From NCBI GenBank assembly GCA_011390465.1, contig JAABSH010000010.1, positions 27,116-91,115 on the forward strand: a DNA stretch of 64,000 nucleotides, written 5' to 3'. The notes under the pieces are model-generated. The model saw only the letters and a program-made list of their open reading frames with translations, made no database searches and had not been told where the DNA came from. A program made the translations under genes and the position numbers. This DNA is from Desulfobacteraceae bacterium (GTDB lineage Bacteria; Desulfobacterota; Desulfobacteria; Desulfobacterales; Desulfosalsimonadaceae). Numbering within the stretch: position 1 is the first letter of the stretch; every line of letters starts with the position of its first letter. This document shows positions 42,993 through 52,252 of this stretch, piece by piece.

Positions 42993-44288
42993 ATGACCTA
43001 CTGGACACACGAATATTTGCTGAAAACATGGGGCGGACCCATGGTGCAGGCGGAATTTTTAAAAGATGTGATGAAACCGTTTTTTGTGCCCCGGGTATTT
43101 TCCGGATTTAACCTTTTTCTGGACGAGCCCCAGCTCCTGCCGGATGCCGTCGACCTTATTGCAAGAGAATGCAAAACCAAGCGCGCGTTTATTGTCACCG
43201 ACGAATATGCGGTCCGGTTTGCCGAAAAAGTCATGAGCCCGTATCAAAAACGCCACGGCATTTCCTTTGAAACCTGGGCAAAGGCCCAGCCCGATGCGCC
43301 CATTGATACGGTCAAGGACTGCGCGGCCCAGATTCAGCGGTTTAAACCGGATCTCATATTTGCCCTGGGCGGTGGATCGGCCATGGACACGGCAAAGGCG
43401 GCCTGGCTGCTGTATGAACATCCCGGTGTAAAACTGGAAATACTCAGTCCCCTGGTACCGTTAAACCTGAGAAACAAGGCCAAACTGGCAGCCATCCCCA
43501 CCACCAGCGGCACCGGCTCCGAAGTCTCCGGCGTAGCGGTGATTTCCTTTCCGGACGGTGTCAAGCTTCCGGTGGCCGGTGCATTGCCGGAATTTGTGCC
43601 GGATTTTGCCCTGCTGGACCCGTCGCTTACCGTGGGCATGCCCCCGGAACTGACTGCCGGCACCGGTGCCGATGCACTGGCCCATGCCATCGACGGATTT
43701 ATGGCCCCGAAATCCGATGAAATCAACCAGGCCATTGCCAAAAAAACCATTGAAATGATCTTTAAATGGCTGCCCCGGGCCTATGCAGACGGCAGCGATA
43801 TTATGCCCCGGATGAAAATGCAGCAGGCAGCCATGATGGCAGGCATTCCCCTGGCCAATGCCGGTTCCGGAATTTCCCATGCCCTGGGCCATACGGTTGG
43901 CGGCCTTTTTCACATTCATCACGGGGTCATGGTTCTGTTGTTTATCCCCTATGAACTTCAGGTGTATTCCAAAGTCACGGATCGTTATCTGGAACTGTGC
44001 GACCTGCTGGGCGTCCGGGACCCGGATTCGGATGAGCAGAGCCTGTCCAATCTGATTGAAAAAATCCGGGATTTTATGAAATCACTCAACCTGCCCACTG
44101 CGCTTAAAGAAACCGGCGTCAAATTAGACGATCTTGAAAAAAACATGGATGTAATGCTGGCTCAGACGCCAACTGATCCGGGATTTTATTTTGGATGGTA
44201 CGATCTCAACAACGATCAGTTCAAAGATATTTTCCTGCGTGCTTTTGAAGGTAAACTGCTGGATATGCAATCAGAAATATGGAGGTAA
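42993..44288 (+). CDS. Iron-containing alcohol dehydrogenase
   Basis: 431 residues, group III Fe-ADH. NAD-binding motif GGGSAMDTAKA (about residue 125), the signature PTTSGTGSEVSG, and metal ligands in the GTGADALAHAIDG (Asp/His) and GISHALGHTVGGLFHIHHG (two His) segments. It oxidises primary alcohols to aldehydes with NAD. TAGGAGACG precedes the ATG. The gap to the aldehyde oxidoreductase gene is 3 bases, a strong operon link. Confidence 0.93.
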   Translation: MTYWTHEYLLKTWGGPMVQAEFLKDVMKPFFVPRVFSGFNLFLDEPQLLPDAVDLIARECKTKRAFIVTDEYAVRFAEKVMSPYQKRHGISFETWAKAQPDAPIDTVKDCAAQIQRFKPDLIFALGGGSAMDTAKAAWLLYEHPGVKLEILSPLVPLNLRNKAKLAAIPTTSGTGSEVSGVAVISFPDGVKLPVAGALPEFVPDFALLDPSLTVGMPPELTAGTGADALAHAIDGFMAPKSDEINQAIAKKTIEMIFKWLPRAYADGSDIMPRMKMQQAAMMAGIPLANAGSGISHALGHTVGGLFHIHHGVMVLLFIPYELQVYSKVTDRYLELCDLLGVRDPDSDEQSLSNLIEKIRDFMKSLNLPTALKETGVKLDDLEKNMDVMLAQTPTDPGFYFGWYDLNNDQFKDIFLRAFEGKLLDMQSEIWR

Positions 44289-44291
44289 CCC

Positions 44292-46142
44292 ATGAAAGGA
44301 TATTTTGGAAAATTCCTGAAAATCGATCTGACCGACGGCAGCACCGAAGAAATTGCCATCAGCGATGCGGATCTGAAAAAATATATCGGCGGTTCCACCC
44401 TGGCCGCAAAATTAATATATGACTATGTCAAACTGGACATGGACCCCCTGTCCCCGGAAAATCCCATTGTGTTTGCCGCCGGCCCGTTCACCGGGTCCAA
44501 CATCCCCATGGTCAGCCGGGCCGCCATATGCGGCATTTCTCCGGGCACCGGGTTATGGGGTGAGGCCACCACCGGCGGGAAATTCCCCGTTCGTCTCAAA
44601 GGCACTGGCTATGACGGGATTCTGATTACCGGAAAAGCCAAAAATCCGGTCTATATATATGTCAGCGAAGGCAATATGGAAATCAGGGATGCGACGCACC
44701 TGTGGGGGCATGATGATATTTATGCGACCCAGGAAAAGATTAAGCAGGAAATCGGAGAAAGAGTATCGGTTGCCTGTATCGGAAAGGCCGGAGAAAACCG
44801 GATTAATTTTTCAAATATCATGAACGATGAAGGCCGGGCCGCCGGGCGATGCGGTATGGGAGCATTGATGGGGTCTAAAAACCTCAAGGCCCTGGTGGTC
44901 TCCGGCAGACAAAAAACAAAGATTGCCTATCCTGCCAGCCTGACAAAGATGATCAGCCAGGCCCGGGACACCATTAAAAGCAATGCCTATACCCAGGCAT
45001 ACAAACTTTACGGCACCAATTTTTATATGGATCTGGCCATGCGCCTGGGCGACGCGCCGGCCAAATATTTTACCAAAAGCGTGTTTCCGGCAACCAAAAT
45101 CCACGGGCCCGCATTTCGCGATCGCTACCGCATGGGCAATTATGCATGCAGCGGATGTCCTATCGGATGCGGAAGGATTATCAAGGATTTTGCACCCGAT
45201 GCGGCAACGACCATCAAGCAGGTGGACGGACCGGAGTATGAAACCGTGGGCGCGTTCGGACCGCTGTGCATGAATTTTGATCTTGACGCCATTGTCATGG
45301 CCAACCATCTGTGCAACGCCCACGGCATGGACACCATCTCCGCCGGCGTTTCCATCGCCTTTGCCATGCATTTATATGAAAAAAACATCCTTACCAAAAA
45401 GAAAGCAGGCATGGAAATTCGCTGGGGAGACGCGGATACCATTTTAAAACTCGTTAACATGATGATTGATCAGGAAGGGATCGGCAAGCTGCTCGCCAAA
45501 GGCGTAAAACAGATGGCCGAAGAACTCGGGGTGGACCCGGAAGAAGCGGCCCATGTCAAAGGTCTGGAATTTCCCATGCATGATCCCCGGGCCTACCAGG
45601 GAGCTGCCCTGGCCTATGCGGTGGGTCCCCGGGGCGCCTGTCACCTGAAAGGCGCGTTTTACAGCCTGGATGCACCGGGAAATGAAGTGGGGCTTTCTTT
45701 GGGCATCACATTTTCCGACAAGAACAATCCCGAACAGAAAGGGGCGATGACCGCCAAAATACTCCATTTTTGTGAAATTTATAACAGCTTGACATTGTGC
45801 CAGTTCTCACCGCTTCCCGCCGACCTGATCGCGCAGGCGCTCTATGATGTGACGGGACGGGAATTTAAAGCCATGGACCTGCTGACCTTCGGCGAACGGT
45901 CGCTGAACTTAAAACGGGCCATCAACAACAAACTGGGGGTCACCCGAAAAGACGACCACATTCCGGATATTGCCCGAAAAGCGCTGGCAGAAGGCGGCAC
46001 CGCCGGCATCGAACCGGACATGGACATGATGCTCAAGGAATTCTACGCTGTCAGCGGCTGGGACTGGGGGACCGGAAAACCTAAAAAAGAAAAGTTGCAG
46101 GACCTGGACCTGGAATTTGCCGCCAGGGATTTGCATGCCTGA
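44292..46142 (+). CDS. aor: Aldehyde:ferredoxin oxidoreductase (tungsten pterin)
   Basis: 616 residues, full length. Cofactor contact regions near AAGPFTGSNIPMVSRAA, and GEATTGGKFPVRLKGTGYDGI. The [4Fe-4S] ligands are Cys286, Cys289, Cys293 (ACSGCPIGCG) and Cys503 (LTLCQFSP). AOR oxidises aldehydes to carboxylic acids, passing electrons to ferredoxin. It is cytoplasmic and completes an alcohol-to-acid route with the preceding dehydrogenase. The gene ends 5 bases from the convergent MBL hydrolase gene. Confidence 0.95.
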   Translation: MKGYFGKFLKIDLTDGSTEEIAISDADLKKYIGGSTLAAKLIYDYVKLDMDPLSPENPIVFAAGPFTGSNIPMVSRAAICGISPGTGLWGEATTGGKFPVRLKGTGYDGILITGKAKNPVYIYVSEGNMEIRDATHLWGHDDIYATQEKIKQEIGERVSVACIGKAGENRINFSNIMNDEGRAAGRCGMGALMGSKNLKALVVSGRQKTKIAYPASLTKMISQARDTIKSNAYTQAYKLYGTNFYMDLAMRLGDAPAKYFTKSVFPATKIHGPAFRDRYRMGNYACSGCPIGCGRIIKDFAPDAATTIKQVDGPEYETVGAFGPLCMNFDLDAIVMANHLCNAHGMDTISAGVSIAFAMHLYEKNILTKKKAGMEIRWGDADTILKLVNMMIDQEGIGKLLAKGVKQMAEELGVDPEEAAHVKGLEFPMHDPRAYQGAALAYAVGPRGACHLKGAFYSLDAPGNEVGLSLGITFSDKNNPEQKGAMTAKILHFCEIYNSLTLCQFSPLPADLIAQALYDVTGREFKAMDLLTFGERSLNLKRAINNKLGVTRKDDHIPDIARKALAEGGTAGIEPDMDMMLKEFYAVSGWDWGTGKPKKEKLQDLDLEFAARDLHA

Positions 46143-46147
46143 GAATC

Positions 46148-46891
46148 TCAGCCAATGCTGTCGATTGATGCAAATTTCGGTTCATGCAGGGGAATCACAA
46201 TATCTGCGGAAGATTTCACCTTCACCAGGATATCATAGGCATCATAGGCGTTCACATGGGTGCCCGGCGGAATCACGTCCATTTCCATGGCCCGGATTTC
46301 TTTGGGCGGATTCATATTTTCATCGATAACGCAAAACCCCGTAATCACTGCCTTACCCTGGGCGGTATCAATCATGACGCTCATGCCGCCGTCGGTGTGA
46401 GCCGGGGTGTGGATCATGGAAATACCGGGCAGAATTTCCCGGTCTCCGGCCAGCATTTCAATCTGGCCGTTTTCTTCCACATCTTCGATAAAATCTTCCA
46501 CATACCGGAAATCCAGGGGATGGGGATCATGAATCCGGGCCATTTCCCGTTCATGAACGTAGAAGACGGCATTTTCGCATTTATAATCATTTTCGCAATG
46601 ATCATTGTGCAGATGGGTGTGAAGCACCATGTCAATGGATTCCGGGGTCAGATCCCATTTTGCCAGCCCCTGTTCAAAGGTGTAAATTTTCCCGCCAATG
46701 GCCGCCTCCCGGTCCTCGGACTGGATGGGGCGCATCTCACCGGTATCCACCAGAATTTTTTTATCGCCCCCTTCAATGTACCAGCAGTAGATGGGAATGG
46801 TATACGGGGTGCCGTATCCGCTCTGATAGGTCATCATGCCTTTGTCAAACACTTTTGTTCCCATGACAATGGGATGAATTATATATTTCAT
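46148..46891 (-). CDS. MBL-fold hydrolase, AHL lactonase-like
   Basis: 247 residues. The zinc motif is HTHLHNDHCEND (HxHxDH, residues about 91-98), with further ligands at HTPAHTDG and IPLHEPKF. The family resembles N-acyl homoserine lactonases, but many members act on other lactones or thioesters. No signal peptide. It is the last gene of the minus-strand operon that starts with cooC. A remnant of a close relative lies at 33470-33577. Confidence 0.85.
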   Translation of the reverse strand: MKYIIHPIVMGTKVFDKGMMTYQSGYGTPYTIPIYCWYIEGGDKKILVDTGEMRPIQSEDREAAIGGKIYTFEQGLAKWDLTPESIDMVLHTHLHNDHCENDYKCENAVFYVHEREMARIHDPHPLDFRYVEDFIEDVEENGQIEMLAGDREILPGISMIHTPAHTDGGMSVMIDTAQGKAVITGFCVIDENMNPPKEIRAMEMDVIPPGTHVNAYDAYDILVKVKSSADIVIPLHEPKFASIDSIG

Positions 46892-46907
46892 TGCATTTTC
46901 TCCTGCA

Positions 46908-48467
46908 TTATGTGGTTTTTACCTGCACTGACGGAAACCTTGCCGGATCGGTGTGGGGCAGGAATTTGGCCGCGGAAAATCGATTCATGAATTCCTGATT
47001 CACATTCAGCTCCAGATAAGTGATCCGGTCGCGAATTTCAATGGCCTCATCCAGGGCGTTGGGCGATGACAGCACCATGGCAGCGCCCCCCAGGGAGCTG
47101 TTGCCCAGAGACTGGTACGTGCCGTCGGGCAGATCCGGAATCATGCCGATGGTGATGGCGGACCGGGGGTTGATAAAGGATCCGAACGTGCCGGCAATGT
47201 AAAAGGTGGAAAGGTCGGAAAACCCCACCCCCACATACCGACAGATGGTTTCCAGAATGGTATACATGGCGGCCTTGGACCGGATCAGGCTGTCGATATC
47301 CACCTGGCTGATGGAAAGTTCTTCGCCGGTGGCGGATTCTTCCGCCGTTGCCAGGACGATCCGGCGGATGCCGTCGGATTCCCGCAGCCGATCCCCGCAC
47401 GCGGCTTCCACAAACTTTCCCCGGATATCCACCAATCCTGCCGCAAACAGCTGGGCCATCATGTCGATCATGCCGGAGCCGCAAATGCCCTTGGGCGGCA
47501 GCCCGTCAATGGTGTGGAGATCAACCGCGCCGCTTGCCGGATCAATTTGAATCCGGTCGATCACGCCGGGCTTGGCGTTCATGCCGATTTTGGACACCCC
47601 GCCTTCGAGAGCCGGACCCGCCGCGCCCGCGCAGGCCACCAGCCAGTCTTTGTTGCCCAGCACCACCTCCGCGTTGGTGCCCACATCCACGAGAATGGCA
47701 ATGTCATCCTGTTGGTGAATGCCGGAATAAACAATCCCTGAAATCAAGTCCCCGCCGAAATAAGACCCCACATTGGGAAAAACAAATACCCGGGCCGTGT
47801 CGTTCAACCGGATGCCGAGTTCTTTTGCCGCCAGGGTATTCGGTGTGTTGACCACTGGAATATAGGGTTCCCGGATAATATGGCCGGGAGGAAGCCCCAG
47901 AAACAAGTGGGCCATGGAGGTGTTGCCGGAAACCGCCAGGAGGAACACATCCGAAACATCCACGCCGGATGCCTTGCAGAGCGTGTCTATGTGATGATTG
48001 AATCCGTCGATGATAAGCTGGTGAACGTTTTCAAGGCCGGCGGCGTTGTCCGCGAAATGAATACGTTCCAGAATATCCGGGCCGATTTCAATCTGGGGAT
48101 TGTCAAAGGCGGTTTCGCCGATTGTCTCACCGGTTTCCAGATTGACAAGCCGAAGCACCACCCGGGTGGTGCCCAGATCCGCGGCAATGCCCGCGCACAC
48201 CCCTGAATCATCAACATCACGGGGACCTTTCATGCCCACCAGTTTCCACCGGCCCCGGTCCTTAAAACAGACGCACCGGGCCGCGTATCCCCATTTTCTG
48301 ATCTGCAGCGGAAGGGTTTTTAAAAGGGGCAGATCCACATCCACGGTATCGGTTTTTAAAATGGATTTCAGTTTATTGATCAGCCGGTCCGCATCCGCAG
48401 TATTGTCATCCAGCGACGGAGGGGAAACCGTTACGGAAATCACCCAGCCGGAATTTTCCTGTGTCAT
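46908..48467 (-). CDS. RACo-like corrinoid-activation protein without Fe-S domain
   Basis: 519 residues. The ASKHA phosphate-binding motifs are visible: AADLGTTRVVLRLVN and VDVGTNAEVVLGN, then GAAGPALEGG, GICGSGMIDM and the C-terminal GTFGSFINPRSA of the DUF4445/RACo family. RACo proteins use ATP to reduce the cobalt of corrinoid proteins in the acetyl-CoA pathway or methyltransferase systems. The usual N-terminal [2Fe-2S] ferredoxin domain is missing; the first 110 residues lack its cysteine pattern. It lies between a sirtuin gene and an MBL gene on the same strand. Confidence 0.88.
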   Translation of the reverse strand: MTQENSGWVISVTVSPPSLDDNTADADRLINKLKSILKTDTVDVDLPLLKTLPLQIRKWGYAARCVCFKDRGRWKLVGMKGPRDVDDSGVCAGIAADLGTTRVVLRLVNLETGETIGETAFDNPQIEIGPDILERIHFADNAAGLENVHQLIIDGFNHHIDTLCKASGVDVSDVFLLAVSGNTSMAHLFLGLPPGHIIREPYIPVVNTPNTLAAKELGIRLNDTARVFVFPNVGSYFGGDLISGIVYSGIHQQDDIAILVDVGTNAEVVLGNKDWLVACAGAAGPALEGGVSKIGMNAKPGVIDRIQIDPASGAVDLHTIDGLPPKGICGSGMIDMMAQLFAAGLVDIRGKFVEAACGDRLRESDGIRRIVLATAEESATGEELSISQVDIDSLIRSKAAMYTILETICRYVGVGFSDLSTFYIAGTFGSFINPRSAITIGMIPDLPDGTYQSLGNSSLGGAAMVLSSPNALDEAIEIRDRITYLELNVNQEFMNRFSAAKFLPHTDPARFPSVQVKTT

Positions 48468-48516
48468 TATCTCTCTTTGATTGATTGTCTTTAATATTGA
48501 TTGTCTTTAATAAGGA

Positions 48517-49266
48517 TTACAGCACCAGATGCTCCACCGCCGCCACAATGGCCTTCATGGCTTTTCCGGCTTTTTCCGGCACCCGGAGGATGCTGGTGGT
48601 GCCGGTGAGCAGGGTGGGCTCGGGGTTGATTTCAATAATCGTGGCACCGGATTGTCTGGCAATCACCGGCATAAACGCGGCCGGCTGCACCACGGCGGAG
48701 CATCCCACCACCAGCATAAGATCGCAGGAAGAAGCGGCAATCTGGGACCGGTCCAGATCCATGGGCGGAATTCCTTCCCCAAAAAACACGCATTCCGGGC
48801 GGTAAATACCGCCGCAGGCGCAGCGGGGCGGCATCCGGGATAAATCCACGGCCACGGTCTGTTCCCGGCTGCCGCAGTCCAGGCACCGCAACCAGGCAAA
48901 ATTACCGTGAAATTCAACCACATCCCGGTTTCCGGCCAGCTGATGCAGGCCGTCAATATTCTGGGTGATCACGGTTTTCAGTTTTCCCAGTGCTTCCAGC
49001 CGGGCCAGGCCCAGATGGCCGGGATTGGGGCGGGCTTTTTCCAATACACCCCGCATTTCACTGATGAGAAGCCGCCACACTTTTTCCGGATCCCGCATAA
49101 AAGCGTCAATATGGCCCACTTCCATGGGATCAAATTTCTCCCACAACCCGCCTTTGCCCCGGAACGGCGGAATGCCGCTCTCCACGGAAATTCCCGCGCC
49201 GGTAAGCGCCACCACATGCTTTGCCGCGGCAAGGTGTTCCGCGGTTTTTTGGATCAAATCATCCAT
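48517..49266 (-). CDS. cobB: NAD-dependent protein deacylase (sirtuin)
   Basis: 249 residues. NAD-binding motifs GAGISVESGIPPFRGKGGLW and TQNIDGLHQ, catalytic His in EFHGNF, and zinc Cys pairs CLDCGS and CACGG. Sirtuins remove acetyl or acyl groups from lysines, for example on acyl-CoA synthetases, using NAD. Its place between two genes with acetyl-CoA pathway ties (RACo-like, cooC) suggests control of C1 or acyl-CoA enzymes. There is no signal peptide. Confidence 0.93.
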   Translation of the reverse strand: MDDLIQKTAEHLAAAKHVVALTGAGISVESGIPPFRGKGGLWEKFDPMEVGHIDAFMRDPEKVWRLLISEMRGVLEKARPNPGHLGLARLEALGKLKTVITQNIDGLHQLAGNRDVVEFHGNFAWLRCLDCGSREQTVAVDLSRMPPRCACGGIYRPECVFFGEGIPPMDLDRSQIAASSCDLMLVVGCSAVVQPAAFMPVIARQSGATIIEINPEPTLLTGTTSILRVPEKAGKAMKAIVAAVEHLVL

Positions 49267-49289
49267 GATTTTTTACAATCCTGACCTGT

Positions 49290-50144
49290 CTAAGAAACAT
49301 CAAACACCATGTCCGTGGCCACGCCAAAACATGCCATATCCGCCCCATGCTGGCGGATAATGTCCCGGCAGTGATCCACTATCCGGTCCATGGCCGCATC
49401 CGTGCGCTCGCTGTTTAAATGAAACAGCCCGAATTGCTTCACCCCCGCGTCAAGGGCCAGGTCCAGCGCGTCTGTGTAGGTGGAATGGCCCCATTCAATG
49501 CTTTTTTTATATTCTTCCGGCGTGTATTCGGCATCATGAAACAACAGATCCGCGCCTTTGCAAAAGGCTGCGTAGTCGGCCGGCTGATGGCCGTTCACAT
49601 GGGTATGTCCCAGTTCATTATCCGTTAAAAAAACAAAGGTTTTGCCGTCTTCGATAAATTTATACCCGCACCCGCCATTGGGATGACTCAGGGAAATGGG
49701 GACGATCCGCACCGACCCGATGCAAAACTCGCCGGGGCAGGCGTCCTGATACGTAATTTTCGCCTTGAGATCGGAATACCGAACCGGAAAATGGGGCGGC
49801 CCCATGATCTTGTTGACGATCTCCTCAATAAACCGGCCGGGAAACGGGCACCGATAAATCTGAATCCGGGAGCCCCTCAGATAAAGCGGCTTAAAAAAAG
49901 GAAATCCGATCAGATGATCCCAGTGGGAGTGGGTCAAAATAAAATGATAGAGCCTGTGATTGTCCGGTTGACTATTCTGGACCACCTGGTTGCCGAGCCG
50001 CCGGATGCCGGTGCCGGCATCCACGATAATCAGCTCTCCGCTTTTGGCCCGGATTTCAATGCAGGTGGTATCGCCCCCGTATTTCAGGTAATCCGGCCCG
50101 GATACCGCAATAGACCCTCTTGATCCCCAGCATTTTATTTTCAT
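49290..50144 (-). CDS. MBL-fold metallohydrolase, RNase Z-like group
   Basis: 284 residues from ATG 50144, chosen because AAGGAG lies just upstream; a longer frame to 50216 has no support. Motifs: GSRGSI near the N-terminus, THSHWDHLIGFPFF for the zinc pair, SLSHPNGGCGY, FLTDNELGHTHV and LFHDAEYTPEEY, ending in FGLFHLNSERTD. This pattern is typical of the PhnP/RNase Z-like phosphodiesterase group often found next to signalling or adenylate-related genes. Substrate unknown. It is 23 bases from its neighbours on both sides. Confidence 0.82.
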   Translation of the reverse strand: MKIKCWGSRGSIAVSGPDYLKYGGDTTCIEIRAKSGELIIVDAGTGIRRLGNQVVQNSQPDNHRLYHFILTHSHWDHLIGFPFFKPLYLRGSRIQIYRCPFPGRFIEEIVNKIMGPPHFPVRYSDLKAKITYQDACPGEFCIGSVRIVPISLSHPNGGCGYKFIEDGKTFVFLTDNELGHTHVNGHQPADYAAFCKGADLLFHDAEYTPEEYKKSIEWGHSTYTDALDLALDAGVKQFGLFHLNSERTDAAMDRIVDHCRDIIRQHGADMACFGVATDMVFDVS

Positions 50145-50167
50145 GGGGCTCCTTTTTTCCTGAACAA

Positions 50168-51004
50168 TTACCCTATCCGGCCCAGAAACGTATGCCAGAT
50201 CCCGTTCTGCACCCATTTTTTTATAATGGAAACCGGCTGACGGGAAAGTGCTGCCTCCACTTTAACAGCCTCGCTTCGCAATAGCCCGGACAAAATGAAC
50301 CATTTTTTATCAAAAAACGCCGGCCGGGCCACCAGATCCTGCATCACATCATAATGAATATTGGCAATCAAGAGATCAGCGGGCTGATCCAGAAAGTCAT
50401 ACGCGCTGCCGCACACCACTGAAATCCTGTCTTCCAGATTATTGAGCCGCACATTGCCATGGGCGGTTTTTGCCGCCAGAAAATTCAGATCCACCGCAAG
50501 ATTCCGCCGGCAGCCGCAACAGGCAGCCGCAATGACCAGCAGTCCCGTACCGGTGCCCAGATCCAGACACGAATCAATCGATTCAGTATTGCACAATCCT
50601 TCAATGGCTTCAAGACAATCCCGGGTGGTGGGATGGGTGCCTGCCCCAAAAACCACCCCCGGATGCAGCATCACGGGAATATCTCCGGGTTCCCCCGCCA
50701 CCTGACGCCACGGCGGCATAATGAGAAACCGGCCGGCCGCAAAGGGTTCCACCGGATCGCCGTGCCACTCGTCATAGGGCATGACAAACCGGTCCGCCAG
50801 GATCAGGTGAGGCTCTTGCCCCAGAAGCTGGTCAACAGCATCATCTGCCGGCGCGGAAAAAAACAGAAACGAAGTTTCCCCTTCTTCCCAGTTGCCGATA
50901 AAGCAGCTGCCAAAAGCTGAATTTTTTTCCCGCAGATGCCCCTCTAAATAATAAATATACAACTGATCATAGGGAGCAAGCCCGTTGGCACTCTGCTGAG
51001 CCAC
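50168..51004 (-). CDS. PrmA-like methyltransferase
   Basis: 278 residues. The SAM-binding core is PGVVFGAGTHPTTRDCLEAI, CLDLGTGTGLLVIAA and AVDLNFLAAKTAHGN, as in ribosomal protein L11 methyltransferase. The catalytic-loop motif is NIHYD instead of NIL. The first 100 residues are unlike PrmA, so the target may not be L11. It starts 5 bases after cooC, thus probably tied to nickel or corrinoid enzyme maturation, or to methylation of a protein in that pathway. Confidence 0.75.
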   Translation of the reverse strand: MAQQSANGLAPYDQLYIYYLEGHLREKNSAFGSCFIGNWEEGETSFLFFSAPADDAVDQLLGQEPHLILADRFVMPYDEWHGDPVEPFAAGRFLIMPPWRQVAGEPGDIPVMLHPGVVFGAGTHPTTRDCLEAIEGLCNTESIDSCLDLGTGTGLLVIAAACCGCRRNLAVDLNFLAAKTAHGNVRLNNLEDRISVVCGSAYDFLDQPADLLIANIHYDVMQDLVARPAFFDKKWFILSGLLRSEAVKVEAALSRQPVSIIKKWVQNGIWHTFLGRIG

Positions 51005-51009
51005 GCCGG

Positions 51010-51759
51010 TTAGTCCAGAATCCGGTCAAAGATTTCATAGGCTGCCAGCTGGGCCGGATTTTCATCGGAAAGCTCAATGGTGGGCCGGCCACTGGAATCA
51101 AATTCATAGACCTCTTCATCTTCCGGCACCGTACCGACCAGATCCAGGCCTTCGTCCGCAATCAGCTGTTTCATCTCATCGGGTATGGTGTTCTTCACCT
51201 GATTGAGAATAAGACAGCTTTTGGTCACCCCGATATTCAGCTCCGAAGCCAGCTTGTTGATGCGAAATGCCGCCTGAAGCCCCCGGCGGGAGGCGTCCCC
51301 CACAATGATCAGCACATCCACGTTTCTGGTGGTCAGACGGCTGATGTGCTCCATGCCGGCTTCATTGTCCATCACAATATACGGGTAATTGTCCGACAGC
51401 CGCTCCAGGCAGTTCAAGAGCAGCGTATTGGCCGCGCAATAGCATCCCGTGCCTTCGGGCTGACCCATGACAATGAGATCATAATCTCCGGTTTCGATCA
51501 CCGCCTCTTCCAGGCGCATGGAAATAAATATATCCTTGGTCATGCCCGGGGGCACCTTCCCTTTTTTCATGTCTTCCCGGGCGTTTCCCAGGGTATCTGG
51601 AACATTTACCCCCAGCACTTCATTTAAGTTATAATTGGAATCCGCATCCACCGCCAGAATCGGCTTTTTCCCGTTTTTTACCATGTATTTTATCAGCATG
51701 CCGGCAATGGTGGTTTTTCCGACGCCGCCCTTGCCTGCCAGCGCGATGGTATAGGCCAT
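51010..51759 (-). CDS. cooC: CooC-type nickel-insertion ATPase
   Basis: 249 residues of the MinD/ParA class. Deviant Walker A GKGGVGKTT (residues 9-17), DADSNYNL, and a CxC pair at Cys106 and Cys108 (GTGCYCAANT), the metal site of CooC. The protein binds nickel and uses ATP to mature carbon monoxide dehydrogenase. No cooS/acs genes are in the window. It is the first gene of the six-gene minus operon. Confidence 0.9.
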   Translation of the reverse strand: MAYTIALAGKGGVGKTTIAGMLIKYMVKNGKKPILAVDADSNYNLNEVLGVNVPDTLGNAREDMKKGKVPPGMTKDIFISMRLEEAVIETGDYDLIVMGQPEGTGCYCAANTLLLNCLERLSDNYPYIVMDNEAGMEHISRLTTRNVDVLIIVGDASRRGLQAAFRINKLASELNIGVTKSCLILNQVKNTIPDEMKQLIADEGLDLVGTVPEDEEVYEFDSSGRPTIELSDENPAQLAAYEIFDRILD

Positions 51760-51920
51760 AAGTCTTCACTCCTTATCTGTATAAAAAATATCAAAATATT
51801 TCTGATTCAGGTATTTATGAGAATCAGCGACAAAGAAAAACCTAAGACACATCCAGGGTTCAGTCAAGCATCTTTTGCCATGGGCACGGCGCGTGCCGCC
51901 GGCCTGGTTTCATCGAAAAA

Positions 51921-52099
51921 GCCTTTGTTTCACGGTAAATTTGTTCTGCCTTTTTTAAGGCAGGCACGGTGGCCTGCCCTACGAACCGGTCAAGGTCTCC
52001 ACGCGTCGTAGGGGCGGCCACCGTGCCGTCCTGCAATATGACAAAAGACCTATGGTTATAGGCTTTGGGGGTAGAACAAATTTACCATAGCCTTTGTTT
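51921..52099. repeat. MITE-like element, family 1, copy 3, with flanking direct repeats
   Basis: The palindromic core GGCAGGCACGGTGGCCTGCC ... GGCGGCCACCGTGCC matches copies 1 and 2. It is bounded by 17-base inverted repeats GGTAAATTTGTTCTGCC (51934-51950) and the complement at 52070-52086 with one mismatch. A perfect 10-base direct repeat GCCTTTGTTT stands 3 bases outside each end (51921-51930, 52090-52099), which looks like a target-site duplication. No coding capacity. The rest of 51760-52325 shows no gene apart from the repeat at 52253. Confidence 0.8.
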
Positions 52100-52252
52100 G
52101 CCGCATATTGCAGAAAAGGAATTTTTATGAAATAATATTAACTTTTACGTTTTACACCGACCCACACAGGAGATCCAGCCATGACAATGACAGCAAATCC
52201 AAACGATATTCTGAAACCCCCTTTGACCCTTCCCTGCGGCGGGTATAGGGAA

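Noticed and set aside
51817..52011. 64-codon + frame before the MITE-like element
   Set aside because: It runs into the palindromic repeat and has no ribosome site or family likeness.
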